This document shows, in pieces, positions 1 through 8,766 of a stretch of 51,244 bases of DNA; within the stretch, counting starts at the first letter, position 1; the number at the start of each line of letters is the position of its first letter. Made by a program: the position numbers and the translations under genes. The stretch is taken from assembly GCA_001567275.1 (NCBI GenBank), contig LNBX01000031.1, positions 1-51,244 of the forward strand, written 5' to 3'. The notes beneath the pieces are model-generated. The model saw only the letters and a program-made list of their open reading frames with translations. It ran no database searches and was not told where the DNA came from. Source of the stretch: Bacteroidetes bacterium OLB10 (GTDB lineage Bacteria > Bacteroidota > Bacteroidia > AKYH767-A > OLB10).

Positions 1-432
1 GCGCTGTACATCCTGAACTGTTGGTGATTATTACCGTATAATCTCCTGCCGTTGATACAGACAAGGTTGAATCTGTTGCTCCTGACAAATTAACTCCGTC
101 TTTCTGCCACTGATAACTGTAACCTGTGCTGCTGCCTGCTGTCAGCATTACCGATCCTGAACATACATCTACAGGCCCTGCCGGAGTTACACTTGCTGTT
201 AGTGTTGTTACATTCACTACTACTGAATCCGATGTTGCTGTGCCGCATGTGGTCGTCACAACTACTGCGTAACTGCCTGAACCGTTGGCCATGTATGTCT
301 GACCTGTTGCACCTGATATCGGCTGACCATTCTTCAGCCATTGATAACTGTTCCCTGCACTTGCAATGAACTCTACACTGTCGCCCTGACATAGCTCCTG
401 CGTAACAGATGGCGTTATGGTAGCCTGTAAGT
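1..432 (-). repeat. Direct repeat, second copy of Ig modules A'-B' in the phosphatase gene
   Basis: This stretch matches 1174-1605 at an offset of exactly 1173 bp (391 codons), so the repeat is in frame. Positions 1-127 are identical to 1174-1300. The remainder carries about 25 scattered, largely synonymous differences, and the last 57 or so bases before 432 are again identical. Encoded modules show ELCQGDSVEF and YQWLKNGQPISGATGQTY. The copy may extend further left, beyond the window. Confidence 0.9.
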
Positions 433-3400
433 TGCCGCCTGTTGTCACTGCAATTGTATTGGATACTGAAGTACAACCCTTGGTTACACTACACTGATAA
501 TTGCCTGCTGTTATAACTGTATAACTCTGACCCGTTGCGCCAACTATTGCACTGCCGTCCTTTATCCACTGATATGTTGCTCCGCTTACTGCTCCTACCG
601 TTAATTCTACCGAATCTCCGTTACACAACGATGTGCTGCCGCCTGCCGTTATTACTGCTGTTGGCCCGGGAGTGGTTGTTACTGTTTTTCCGGGTGATTT
701 CTTTGTACATCCATTTGCCGTCTGACTAACCCGATACGACCCTGCTGTTGTCGCTGTATAGGTCTGACCCGTTGCTCCCGCTATCACATTGCCGTTCTTC
801 TCCCACTGATAGGTTACTCCTGTATAATTATTCGTTGTTAATTCTACTGTGCTTCCATCACATATTGTCGTTGGTCCATTTGCACTTATCGTTGGTGTAG
901 GATTATTTATCACTGTCACCACTATACTGTTCGACTGACCTGAACATCCGCTGCCTGGTGGCACTGTAATGTTACAATAATACGTGCCATGAGATGATAC
1001 CGTATAATTTGGACCTGTGGCTCCGTTTATCACTTTGTTATTTCTGTACCACTGGTATGTGATTCCTGTCCCTGTTGGTGCTGATAATGTTACTGTACTC
1101 GCTGCACATATATTTGTTGAGCCATTCGCTGTTATCGTTGTAGATCCTGATGTTGCCACTACTGTATTGGATTGCGCTGTACATCCTGAACTGTTGGTGA
1201 TTATTACCGTATAATCTCCTGCCGTTGATACAGACAAGGTTGAATCTGTTGCTCCTGACAAATTAACTCCGTCTTTCTGCCACTGATAACTGTAACCTGT
1301 ACCACTGCCTGCTGTCAGCATTACCGATCCTGAACATACATCTACAGGCCCTGCAGGAGTTACGCTTGCTGTAAGTGTTGTTACACTCACAGTTACTGAA
1401 TCTGATGTTGCTGTACCGCATGTAGTTGTTACAACTACTGCGTAACTGCCTGAACCGTTGGCCATGTATGTCTGACCTGTTGCACCTGATATTGGTTGTC
1501 CGTCCTTCAGCCACTGATAGCTGTTACCTGCACTTGCACTCAACTCTACACTGTCGCCCTGACATAGCTCCTGCGTAACAGATGGCGTTATGGTAGCCTG
1601 TAATGGAGTAACAGTGATAGTTGTAGAATCTGAATTGGTACAAAATCCATTTGTATAAGTATAGGTGATAGTGTGTGTTCCTACACCTGCAACTGCAGGA
1701 TCAAATGTACCATTGCTTACTCCGGTTCCGCTATAAATACCTCCGGCAGGTAATCCACCACTCAATGTAAATGCACTGTCACCTACACATACCGGATTTA
1801 ATGCTGCAAGATTAACTGTATCATCACATACCTTAATAATCTCAAACTGATCGTAAATAACAGGGTTAGGCAGGGTATTATCAATAAATTTAGCATTCAA
1901 TGTATCTCCGTTTATGTCCAAAACCATACTTCCATATTTTGAATCGGAATAAGAATACATGGCAGGATGTGGCCATCCCGGTGAAACTGCTTCAACAATA
2001 CCTCCTGTTCCGGCAACTGCATAAACTGTCCCATCAAAATTGTGACTGGCTGATTTTATATAAGGTGTTGCAATACCTCCACCGGTACTGTCAACTTCAT
2101 AACTGCTGTTAAAAGTACTTGAAGAACCAAAATGTCCTTTCAGCAAAAAACTTCTTTCATAGTTATGGCTATGACCTGTTAATACCAAATCAACTTTATA
2201 CTGTTCAAGAATTGGATTAAAATTCTGTCGCATTTCTATCATGGCTGACTCAGCATCAGAGTCATGACTACCTTTGGAATAAGGTGCATGATGGAAATAT
2301 ACCACTGTCCATTTTTGGTTATTGGCAGCCAAATCACTTTGCAACCATGTCATCATTGCACCTCCATTAACTCTGAAAGAAGCTGTTGTTGATTCCAAAA
2401 CAACAAAATGAATGTTGGCATAATCATAGGAGTAATAAGCTTTATGTCCTGAAGGTACTCCACCTGCCTCGCCATTGGTTGGGAAACTGAACATCTCATA
2501 GTATGGCCCTGTTTCAGTAGTTGCATCAGATGCATACATCTCATGGTTTCCTGCTGAAGGCCACACTACTGTTTGTTTCAGCATTTTTTCGTAGCGGTTT
2601 TCAAATACATAATTCTGGTATTCCGCATCTGTTCCGGAATTATATGCATTGTCGCCCAGCCACAACCATAAATCGGTATAGGTATTGCCGGTATAATTGT
2701 AATAAGCATCTCTAACCTGATTTTGTTCCACGCTGCCAAAACCCATATCACCCAAAACCCAAATACGCGTAGGTTTTACAGTTCCGGCAAGAGGTGGTGT
2801 AATGAAAAAATTCTCTGTAGAATCATTCTGCAAAAAACTGTTATCCGCTTTTATTGCATAATAATATTTTGTGTTGGGTTGAAGTCCTGATAATTGAACA
2901 ATATGCTCAGTGGTTCCTGTTAGTAACGAAACGCTGTCGGTAAATACGGATGGCGTTGTTCCATATACAATTTTTGAAGATGAATTGATATCGGTTCTGT
3001 ATCTGATGATGATGCTGTTCGGTGTAGCTACATTCAGATATGCACCGCGTGTGATAACCGGCACAGAAGGAGGAGTTACACCCATACCTGTGAGTGACAT
3101 ATCAAAACTTAAATCTGAACTGTTGACAACAAACTGATGTACTTCTGCTGCAATCACATTGTTTCCATTAACAAAGTATGAGGTAGGAATTGTAGCGGTA
3201 AGTAAATCATCTCCATCATCAGCTGCATCATAATCTGCAAGAGTGTTGTACGAAACTATTCCAGTTAAATTATCACGCCATACTTCAATTCCGTTTACGT
3301 ATATCACAACCCCATCATCACGCTTAACATCTAACTGAAAAGAAGTAAACGAACTTACATCAGCAATAGAAATTGATTTTCTGAAATAAGTAGTGATGTA

Positions 3401-4156
3401 TTTATTTGAAGGATCCGGTCCGTAAGAAACAGTGGTTGATTCATCACCATCACCATAACCCAGTTCACCTGGTCCTGATGCCCACGATGCATCATTAAAT
3501 GATGAATCTCTCCAGGCTGTACCCTGATCTGTACCATTATCGAGATACTTCCACACAGATTGTAAAGGAAAAATTTCCTGATCTGTCGGGGGTAATCCTT
3601 CAATACCTGTCAAAGACAAACTAAAACTTAAGTCTGAGCTATTCGCAACAAACTGGTGTACTTCCACTGCAACTACATTGTCACCGTTTACAAAATAGGA
3701 AGTTGGTATAGTTGCATTATAAACATCATTTCCGTCATCGGCTGCATCAGCATCTGCCAGAGTAGTATAACTGACAGTTCCGCTGATATTATCTCGCCAA
3801 ACCTCTACTCCATTCACATAAACTACTACTCCGTCATCACGTTTCACACCAATCTGAAAAGAGGTAAATGCACCTGTATCTGCTATGGTAAAAGTTTTTC
3901 TGAAATAAGTAGTAATGTACTTATTGTTAGGATCTGCACCGTAAGAAACAACAGTACTTTCATCTCCATCACCATAACCCAGTTCGGCATTGCCTGTTGC
4001 CCATGAAGCATCGTTAAAAGAAAGCTGTCGCCAAGCAGTTCCCTGATCACTGCCATTATCCAGATACTTCCATGATGTGTTCAGTCCAAAAATAGTCTGG
4101 TCAGCCTTAGCATAAAAAGTTAATAAAATCAATAAGAATGTAAGATACTTTTTCAT
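1..4156 (-). CDS. Giant secreted purple-acid-phosphatase-like protein with Ig-like tail (3' end off window)
   Basis: This reading frame is open from the ATG at 4156 to the left edge, at least 1385 residues. It starts with a signal peptide (MKKYLTFLLILLTFYAKA). Two tandem copies of a domain of about 150 residues follow (roughly 20-180 and 192-355), both with WKYLDNG, ELGYGDGDEST and KYITTYFRK. A fibronectin-like domain (about 363-455) and a calcineurin-type phosphoesterase (about 457-768) come next. The phosphoesterase shows the purple acid phosphatase motif series: GDMG (D about 470), GDNAY (D about 502), GNHE (H about 538), HHAPY (about 622) and GHSHNYE (H about 662). From about residue 790 there is a linker and then Ig-like modules of about 78 residues with the YQW(L/Q)KDG signature. 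The family hydrolyses phosphomonoesters with a dinuclear metal centre; the substrate here is unknown. The C-terminus, where a T9SS signal would be expected, is outside the window. Confidence 0.88.
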   Translation of the reverse strand, partial: MKKYLTFLLILLTFYAKADQTIFGLNTSWKYLDNGSDQGTAWRQLSFNDASWATGNAELGYGDGDESTVVSYGADPNNKYITTYFRKTFTIADTGAFTSFQIGVKRDDGVVVYVNGVEVWRDNISGTVSYTTLADADAADDGNDVYNATIPTSYFVNGDNVVAVEVHQFVANSSDLSFSLSLTGIEGLPPTDQEIFPLQSVWKYLDNGTDQGTAWRDSSFNDASWASGPGELGYGDGDESTTVSYGPDPSNKYITTYFRKSISIADVSSFTSFQLDVKRDDGVVIYVNGIEVWRDNLTGIVSYNTLADYDAADDGDDLLTATIPTSYFVNGNNVIAAEVHQFVVNSSDLSFDMSLTGMGVTPPSVPVITRGAYLNVATPNSIIIRYRTDINSSSKIVYGTTPSVFTDSVSLLTGTTEHIVQLSGLQPNTKYYYAIKADNSFLQNDSTENFFITPPLAGTVKPTRIWVLGDMGFGSVEQNQVRDAYYNYTGNTYTDLWLWLGDNAYNSGTDAEYQNYVFENRYEKMLKQTVVWPSAGNHEMYASDATTETGPYYEMFSFPTNGEAGGVPSGHKAYYSYDYANIHFVVLESTTASFRVNGGAMMTWLQSDLAANNQKWTVVYFHHAPYSKGSHDSDAESAMIEMRQNFNPILEQYKVDLVLTGHSHNYERSFLLKGHFGSSSTFNSSYEVDSTGGGIATPYIKSASHNFDGTVYAVAGTGGIVEAVSPGWPHPAMYSYSDSKYGSMVLDINGDTLNAKFIDNTLPNPVIYDQFEIIKVCDDTVNLAALNPVCVGDSAFTLSGGLPAGGIYSGTGVSNGTFDPAVAGVGTHTITYTYTNGFCTNSDSTTITVTPLQATITPSVTQELCQGDSVELSASAGNSYQWLKDGQPISGATGQTYMANGSGSYAVVVTTTCGTATSDSVTVSVTTLTASVTPAGPVDVCSGSVMLTAGSGTGYSYQWQKDGVNLSGATDSTLSVSTAGDYTVIITNSSGCTAQSNTVVATSGSTTITANGSTNICAASTVTLSAPTGTGITYQWYRNNKVINGATGPNYTVSSHGTYYCNITVPPGSGCSGQSNSIVVTVINNPTPTISANGPTTICDGSTVELTTNNYTGVTYQWEKNGNVIAGATGQTYTATTAGSYRVSQTANGCTKKSPGKTVTTTPGPTAVITAGGSTSLCNGDSVELTVGAVSGATYQWIKDGSAIVGATGQSYTVITAGNYQCSVTKGCTSVSNTIAVTTGGNLQATITPSVTQELCQGDSVEFIASAGNSYQWLKNGQPISGATGQTYMANGSGSYAVVVTTTCGTATSDSVVVNVTTLTASVTPAGPVDVCSGSVMLTAGSSTGYSYQWQKDGVNLSGATDSTLSVSTAGDYTVIITNSSGCTA
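1174..1605 (-). repeat. Direct repeat, first copy of Ig modules A-B in the phosphatase gene
   Basis: This is the partner of 1-432 with a 1173-bp offset. Three further Ig-like modules (about 433-1173) lie between the copies, so the apparent higher-order unit is five modules (391 residues). The encoded segment includes ELCQGDSVELSASAGNSYQW and VDVCSGSVMLTAGSGTGYSY. Confidence 0.9.
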
Positions 4157-4183
4157 TTGCAAACAATAAAATTTATGAAGTCA

Positions 4184-4191
4184 CAAAAGTA
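4184..4191 (-). promoter_or_regulatory. Candidate -7 element (TACTTTTG) for the phosphatase gene
   Basis: The minus strand reads TACTTTTG, a full match to the Bacteroidota -7 consensus TAnnTTTG, about 28 bp before the ATG at 4156. No convincing TTTG lies about 20 bp upstream. It falls in the 86-bp gap after folC, which suggests the phosphatase gene has its own start of transcription. Confidence 0.4.
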
Positions 4192-4242
4192 ACTTCCGGC
4201 CGAGCGAAATAATGGCAATATTGGGTAAAAGATTACAGAAAA

Positions 4243-5529
4243 TCAGACGATTTCGGCCACTGTGAATGTGCTTCCGCCAACAAAAATCAAATCGTTGGTA
4301 GCTGCATTCTGCTTTGCAGCATTTAAAGCCAGCCTTACAGAAGAAAAAACTTCACCTCTTAAACCATACTTCACCGCCTTAATTCTCAACAGATTAGCAT
4401 CCATAGCTCGGGGGATTGCCGCCTGGCAGAAATAGTATGTTGCTTTTTTAGGGAAACTTGCAAGAACTGCACTCACATCCTTGTCTGAAACCATTCCTAA
4501 TACAACATGAAGATGATGAAACTTCATTGACTTAATTTGGCGAATGACGTATTTAATTCCGTCAATGTTATGAGCGGTATCAGCAATGATTTCAGGTTTA
4601 TTGCCCAATACTTGCCACCGCCCCGAAAAACCGGTAAGATTTTGAACATTATTTAACGCCCTTCTCAGTTGCTTTTCTGTAATAGCATAGCCTGATTGCC
4701 TTAGCTGATTAACAGTTGCAATTACCGTAGCAGCGTTTTTTATCTGATAGTTTCCGGTAAGGCTCAGTTTATACTTTTCGCGGGTGGATGTTTCATGGTT
4801 TTTTACTTCAACCAGCAATGATGCTGCATTATTTTCTAATTTTTTCGGATGATATTTTCTGTCGGCAAATACAAGATCGGCTTTTTTATTTTTAGCAACT
4901 GCCTTAAATATTTTTGAGGTTACTGCACTGAATTCACCAATAACAACAGGCGTTTTTAATTTTATTATTCCGGCTTTTTCTTTTGCAATCTTAGTTAGTG
5001 TATTACCAAGTAAATGTGTATGGTCCCAACCTATGTTGGTAATAACAGAAATCAAAGGATGAATAATGTTGGTAGAATCTAATCTTCCTCCAAGTCCGGT
5101 TTCGATAACTGCAATATCTACTTTTTTATGACGGAAATAATCAAATGCAAGCGCAGTAGTCCATTCAAAAAATGATGGCTGAATATCTTTAAACTGTTTT
5201 TTATACTTCGTTACAAAAGCAGTAACGTATGCTTTCGAAATCATTTTTCCATTGACTCGAATGCGCTCACGAAAATCTTTCAGATGTGGTGAAGTGAATA
5301 ATCCTGTTCGGTATCCTGCTGTTTGCAAGGTTGCAGCAAGCATATTTGAAACAGAGCCTTTGCCATTGGTGCCTGCTATATGCACAGATGGAAATGCTTT
5401 ATGCGGATGACCAAGCAAAGTATCCAGTGCTTTAGAATTGTCTAAATTATTTTTGTAAGCAGCCGGACCAATGCGATGAAACATCGGTAACATTGAATAC
5501 AAATAATCGAGCGTTTCTTTATACGTCAT
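4243..5529 (-). CDS. folC: Bifunctional folylpolyglutamate synthase/dihydrofolate synthase
   Basis: At 428 aa this is the usual length for FolC, the cytosolic Mur-ligase-family enzyme that joins glutamate to dihydropteroate and to folates using ATP. The P-loop HIAGTNGKGSVSN lies near residue 50. ETGLGGRLDSTN follows near 143 and the Mur-ligase C-terminal domain contains IIADTAHNIDG. The start is ATG at 5529, which forms an ATGA overlap with the stop of the upstream TonB-like gene, so the two are probably translationally coupled. folC is the last gene of the exbB-exbD-tonB-like-folC run. Confidence 0.95.
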   Translation of the reverse strand: MTYKETLDYLYSMLPMFHRIGPAAYKNNLDNSKALDTLLGHPHKAFPSVHIAGTNGKGSVSNMLAATLQTAGYRTGLFTSPHLKDFRERIRVNGKMISKAYVTAFVTKYKKQFKDIQPSFFEWTTALAFDYFRHKKVDIAVIETGLGGRLDSTNIIHPLISVITNIGWDHTHLLGNTLTKIAKEKAGIIKLKTPVVIGEFSAVTSKIFKAVAKNKKADLVFADRKYHPKKLENNAASLLVEVKNHETSTREKYKLSLTGNYQIKNAATVIATVNQLRQSGYAITEKQLRRALNNVQNLTGFSGRWQVLGNKPEIIADTAHNIDGIKYVIRQIKSMKFHHLHVVLGMVSDKDVSAVLASFPKKATYYFCQAAIPRAMDANLLRIKAVKYGLRGEVFSSVRLALNAAKQNAATNDLIFVGGSTFTVAEIV

Positions 5530-6392
5530 TGAACAACAAACACAAAGGTAATTGTACCTCTCTGCTCTTCAACACCTGCAGGGCTTTGACTGAATTTTGC
5601 TTTCATTGCTGCTTCTTTTGCCTTACGGTAAAGATTACTGCTGGTAGTGGTAGAACCTCTTGCTCCGGGAATTGCATCAATTACATTTCCGAATTTATCT
5701 ACTTTAATTTCTACAACAACTTTACCTGTTTCCTGGCTGTTATCAAATATAGAGGGTCGTGTACGTACTGCCCGTCCTGCCAAATCATAAGAAAATCCCG
5801 GACCTGTACCACTTCCTTTACCCGGTCCATTACCATCACCCTGTCCGCCTCCACTTCCATTTCCTCCCTGACCTTGTCCTTTTCCCTGATACAATGAAGC
5901 AGGATCTCCATCACGGGTACCCTGATCCCCGGCAGCAACATTGCCTGTACCTTGCGATGTGGAATTATTTTTTTTACCGGGATAAAGTGCTGCCGCATTT
6001 ACTTTCGGCACTAGAGGTTCTGTTTTTTTAACTTCAGTTTTGACAGGCTGAGTGGTTGTTTTTATCTCTTTTTTTACTTCTTTCTTCTTTTCTTTACTTT
6101 CAATAGTGGCTGTTTCTTCTGTTTCCTGTGTTGTGTAATTCTGCTCTTTCACTTCAGCGGCAGGCTGTGGCTGTGGCTGCACCTGAGGGTTTTCTGAAAC
6201 ATTTTCAGAAAGGGGCTGGACATCACCGGATGACAATTCCACAAATCCTATATTGGCTGATTCTGCACCACCTCCACCACCAAAAGGAGGAATCTTGGTG
6301 TGCATCACAAAATACCATAGCAGAAAAAATATTATTGCATGAAATAATATTGAAATGAGAAGTGAATTCCGCCTGATTGCAGGTGCTTCCAT
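5526..6392 (-). CDS. TonB-family energy transducer
   Basis: This 288-aa protein has a single N-terminal membrane segment (about 11-30), a long Pro/Glu/Lys-rich periplasmic spacer (about 70-150) and a Gly/Gln-rich linker (about 170-195). The C-terminal domain resembles TonB (GKVVVEIKVDKFGNV, about 225-288). TonB proteins carry proton-motive energy from ExbB/ExbD to outer-membrane receptors. It follows exbD by 2 bp and overlaps folC by 4 bp. The C-terminal domain is less typical than that of canonical TonB, so the receptor partners cannot be inferred. A TolA-like role is the main alternative. Confidence 0.85.
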   Translation of the reverse strand: MEAPAIRRNSLLISILFHAIIFFLLWYFVMHTKIPPFGGGGGAESANIGFVELSSGDVQPLSENVSENPQVQPQPQPAAEVKEQNYTTQETEETATIESKEKKKEVKKEIKTTTQPVKTEVKKTEPLVPKVNAAALYPGKKNNSTSQGTGNVAAGDQGTRDGDPASLYQGKGQGQGGNGSGGGQGDGNGPGKGSGTGPGFSYDLAGRAVRTRPSIFDNSQETGKVVVEIKVDKFGNVIDAIPGARGSTTTSSNLYRKAKEAAMKAKFSQSPAGVEEQRGTITFVFVVQ

Positions 6393-6394
6393 GA

Positions 6395-6799
6395 TTACTT
6401 AATCGTATTGGTAGCAAGTACCATTTTAATTTTATTCCGTGCACCTATATCCAGCAAGTCAACCAGTTTTTGCACTTCAATAGTTTTGTCCACTTTGAGA
6501 ATAGCTGTCGGATCTTCTTGCCCCTGCAGTTGTGCCAACATAATAGGTTCAAGCTGATCAAAAGAAACAACCTCATTGTTTACAGCATACTGCAAATCTG
6601 CAGTTACTGATATGGTTATGGGATGCTTGACAGCAGGTTTGCTGGTTTTGGCATTCGGTAATAACAATTTCAAAACATTCGGTGTGGCCATTGTCGAAGT
6701 GATGAGAAAGAACAACAACAGAAAAAACATGATGTCGTTAAGTGATCCGACAAACACTTCTCCTGTCATTTTATTTCTTCTTCTTAAATTCAGTGCCAT
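6395..6799 (-). CDS. exbD: ExbD/TolR family biopolymer transport protein
   Basis: This 134-aa protein has one membrane helix near the N-terminus (about 20-37, within DIMFFLLLFFLITSTM). The Asp at the start of that helix is the position of the conserved proton-path aspartate in ExbD/TolR. A small periplasmic domain follows, ending in the pattern VDLLDIGARNKIKMVLAT. It lies 28 bp after exbB and 2 bp before the TonB-like gene, forming a complete ExbB-ExbD-TonB motor set. Only one ExbD is encoded here, whereas many Bacteroidota carry two in tandem. Confidence 0.93.
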   Translation of the reverse strand: MALNLRRRNKMTGEVFVGSLNDIMFFLLLFFLITSTMATPNVLKLLLPNAKTSKPAVKHPITISVTADLQYAVNNEVVSFDQLEPIMLAQLQGQEDPTAILKVDKTIEVQKLVDLLDIGARNKIKMVLATNTIK

Positions 6800-6827
6800 A
6801 TAGATGCCGGTTTAAAAATTTTCCACA

Positions 6828-7526
6828 TTACTTACTTGCAGGTTCTTCCAGAAGGTCAATAAACTCCACTGCATTTATTTCCATTTTATTCACTGCACGA
6901 TCTACTAACGCTATCAGATAATGATAGCCAACATAGGCTGCCACACCTACCAGCAATCCTGCAGCACTGGTAATCATTTTAACATAAAGTCCACCGGAAA
7001 TGGTATCAATTTCCAAACTGTTTTCAAGCGAAATCTGATAGAAAATTTTTATCACACCAAAAATTGTCCCAAGGAAACCAAACATGGGAGCTATCCCTGC
7101 AATTGTCCCCAGAAAACTAAGGTTCTTTTCCATTTTATAAATTTCGAGTTTCCCGACATTTTCTATTGCCGATTCAATATCGCGAATGGGTTTACCTAAT
7201 CTCATTAGTCCTTTTTCAATCATTCGTGCCACAGGATGATTGGTGTTTTTGCATAATGATTTTGCTGCATCCACATTACCGCTATGTACAAAATCTTTTA
7301 TCTGATTGATAAAATTTTTATCAATGTTGGACGACTTTCGAATTGTAAAAAATCGTTCAAAGAAGATATAAACCGCAGCTACTGACAACAAAGCCAACGG
7401 AATCATGATAGGCCCTCCCTTCACTACCATGTCGAGAAGTGATATGGATTCTTCAGTTTTTACGGCAGGTTGTAAGGCAGCTGCACTGTCGGCAGCGCCA
7501 AGCATTGTTTGAAGCAATACACTCAT
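6828..7526 (-). CDS. exbB: MotA/TolQ/ExbB proton channel family protein
   Basis: This 232-aa protein has three predicted membrane segments (about 38-55, 145-165 and 185-210). The MotA/TolQ/ExbB signature region contains LGTIAGIAPMFGFLGTIFGV. The protein forms the inner-membrane proton channel that energises the TonB-like protein encoded two genes downstream. It is the first gene of the run; 139 bp separate it from the upstream mscS gene, and an imperfect -7-like element (TACTTTTA on the minus strand) lies before the start. Confidence 0.95.
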   Translation of the reverse strand: MSVLLQTMLGAADSAAALQPAVKTEESISLLDMVVKGGPIMIPLALLSVAAVYIFFERFFTIRKSSNIDKNFINQIKDFVHSGNVDAAKSLCKNTNHPVARMIEKGLMRLGKPIRDIESAIENVGKLEIYKMEKNLSFLGTIAGIAPMFGFLGTIFGVIKIFYQISLENSLEIDTISGGLYVKMITSAAGLLVGVAAYVGYHYLIALVDRAVNKMEINAVEFIDLLEEPASK

Positions 7527-7665
7527 ATTTCAGTCTGAAATTTAAAAAAGTAAAAGTATATTCCCTCTTGTTTTGATTTATGTTGAAATGATGCTCTTAT
7601 ACACATTTTTGTGTTGATAAAGAGAACGCAACTCCCTGCCAAAAAGTATGCTTATAGAAGCTTAT

Positions 7666-8763
7666 TTATTGTGGGTTCTTTTCAATATATACGGACGTAC
7701 TTGGATAAGCAAAACCGCTGCCGTTAGCAGCAACAATATCCATAATGCGGAAGTTGATATCCTGCTTGGTAATGGCAAAGGTGTTGTAGTCGGAAGTGCG
7801 AACTAAATAAATGATTGTAACTATCAATGCACTATCTCCGAAAGTGCTGAAAAACACATTGGGATTTTCATCAATCATAGGATTTTCATCTAGCACAGCC
7901 TTAATCTCCTCCATAATTTTCCGAAGTTGATCTGCCGAAGTTGTATAAACCAATCCAATATTAAATCTATACCTATAAAATGTTCTTATGGTCTGATTTT
8001 CAAGTTCGGCATCAATCATTTTTTTATTGGGTACAATAATGAGTGTTTTTTCCAAGGTACGAATTTTTGTCGACCTGAAACCAACTTCTTCAATATGGCC
8101 ATGTAGTTGGTCGGCTTTAATTAAATCACCAACTACAAATGGTTTATCCGCAAAAATGAGAAATGATCCTAGCAGATTTTCAAGTGTTTCTTTGGAAGCA
8201 AGTGCCAGAGCTAATCCTCCAATTCCCAAACCTGCAATGATACTTGCAACATTCAGTTTGAAAACTGCCCCAAGTACAAAAAACAAACTGAAAATTATCA
8301 TTAAAGCTTTAATGGCTGAGATGATAAAAGGAACAAACAGGTCATCCATTTTTGATTCTGTCATTCTTGCCCGCTCCTTCATCACCAAACCAACATAATC
8401 AATAATTCTGAGCAATGTCCAGGTAATACAGAATATGAGAACTACAAGAAACAAACGGTCCAACATCATCCTTACGCCAAACTCTTTGCCTGATGCAAGG
8501 TGCCATTCTTCAGGGAAGTGTAAGAACTGGCAAGCAAAAAAAATGACCAAAACAAAAATGGTGAATGAAAATGGCCTGGTCGTAAGATCTACAAGTTTCT
8601 GAACACCTATTGACTTAAAATACCTTCGTAATACATTGAACAAAATGAAAGAAATAAGTTTGGAGATTAAATTTTTGAAAATCAATCCCACTAAAAAAAT
8701 ACCTGCAAACCACAGGTAGTTTTCAACTGTATTTCCAAGAAATGTCCATTGCAACTTATCCAT
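7666..8763 (-). CDS. Small-conductance mechanosensitive channel, MscS family
   Basis: This 365-aa protein has four predicted N-terminal membrane helices (about 15-35, 60-82, 100-120 and 140-165). The pore helix and beta domain typical of MscS follow, with LGIGGLALALASKETLENLL near 180-200 and FADKPFVVGDLIKAD at about 208-222. Members open under membrane tension to release solutes during osmotic downshock. The gene starts 3 bp after the stop of the amino-acid dehydrogenase gene, so the two are almost certainly co-transcribed; a functional link through glutamate as an osmolyte is only an inference. Confidence 0.92.
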   Translation of the reverse strand: MDKLQWTFLGNTVENYLWFAGIFLVGLIFKNLISKLISFILFNVLRRYFKSIGVQKLVDLTTRPFSFTIFVLVIFFACQFLHFPEEWHLASGKEFGVRMMLDRLFLVVLIFCITWTLLRIIDYVGLVMKERARMTESKMDDLFVPFIISAIKALMIIFSLFFVLGAVFKLNVASIIAGLGIGGLALALASKETLENLLGSFLIFADKPFVVGDLIKADQLHGHIEEVGFRSTKIRTLEKTLIIVPNKKMIDAELENQTIRTFYRYRFNIGLVYTTSADQLRKIMEEIKAVLDENPMIDENPNVFFSTFGDSALIVTIIYLVRTSDYNTFAITKQDINFRIMDIVAANGSGFAYPSTSVYIEKNPQ

Positions 8764-8766
8764 TTT

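Noticed and set aside
90..476. Open frame of 128 codons on the minus strand
   Set aside because: It is a shadow of the phosphatase Ig repeats in another frame. A similar shadow recurs at 1263-1514 because the DNA is duplicated, and its Cys/Arg/Asn-heavy composition is not protein-like.
1..1700. CRISPR array or satellite DNA at the left edge
   Set aside because: The repeats are protein-coding Ig modules of about 230 bp and a 1173-bp higher unit, with no short identical repeats or spacers.
5670..6400. Several overlapping open frames on both strands across the TonB-like gene
   Set aside because: They are caused by the low-complexity Gly/Gln/Pro/Lys linker and lack independent starts or family features.
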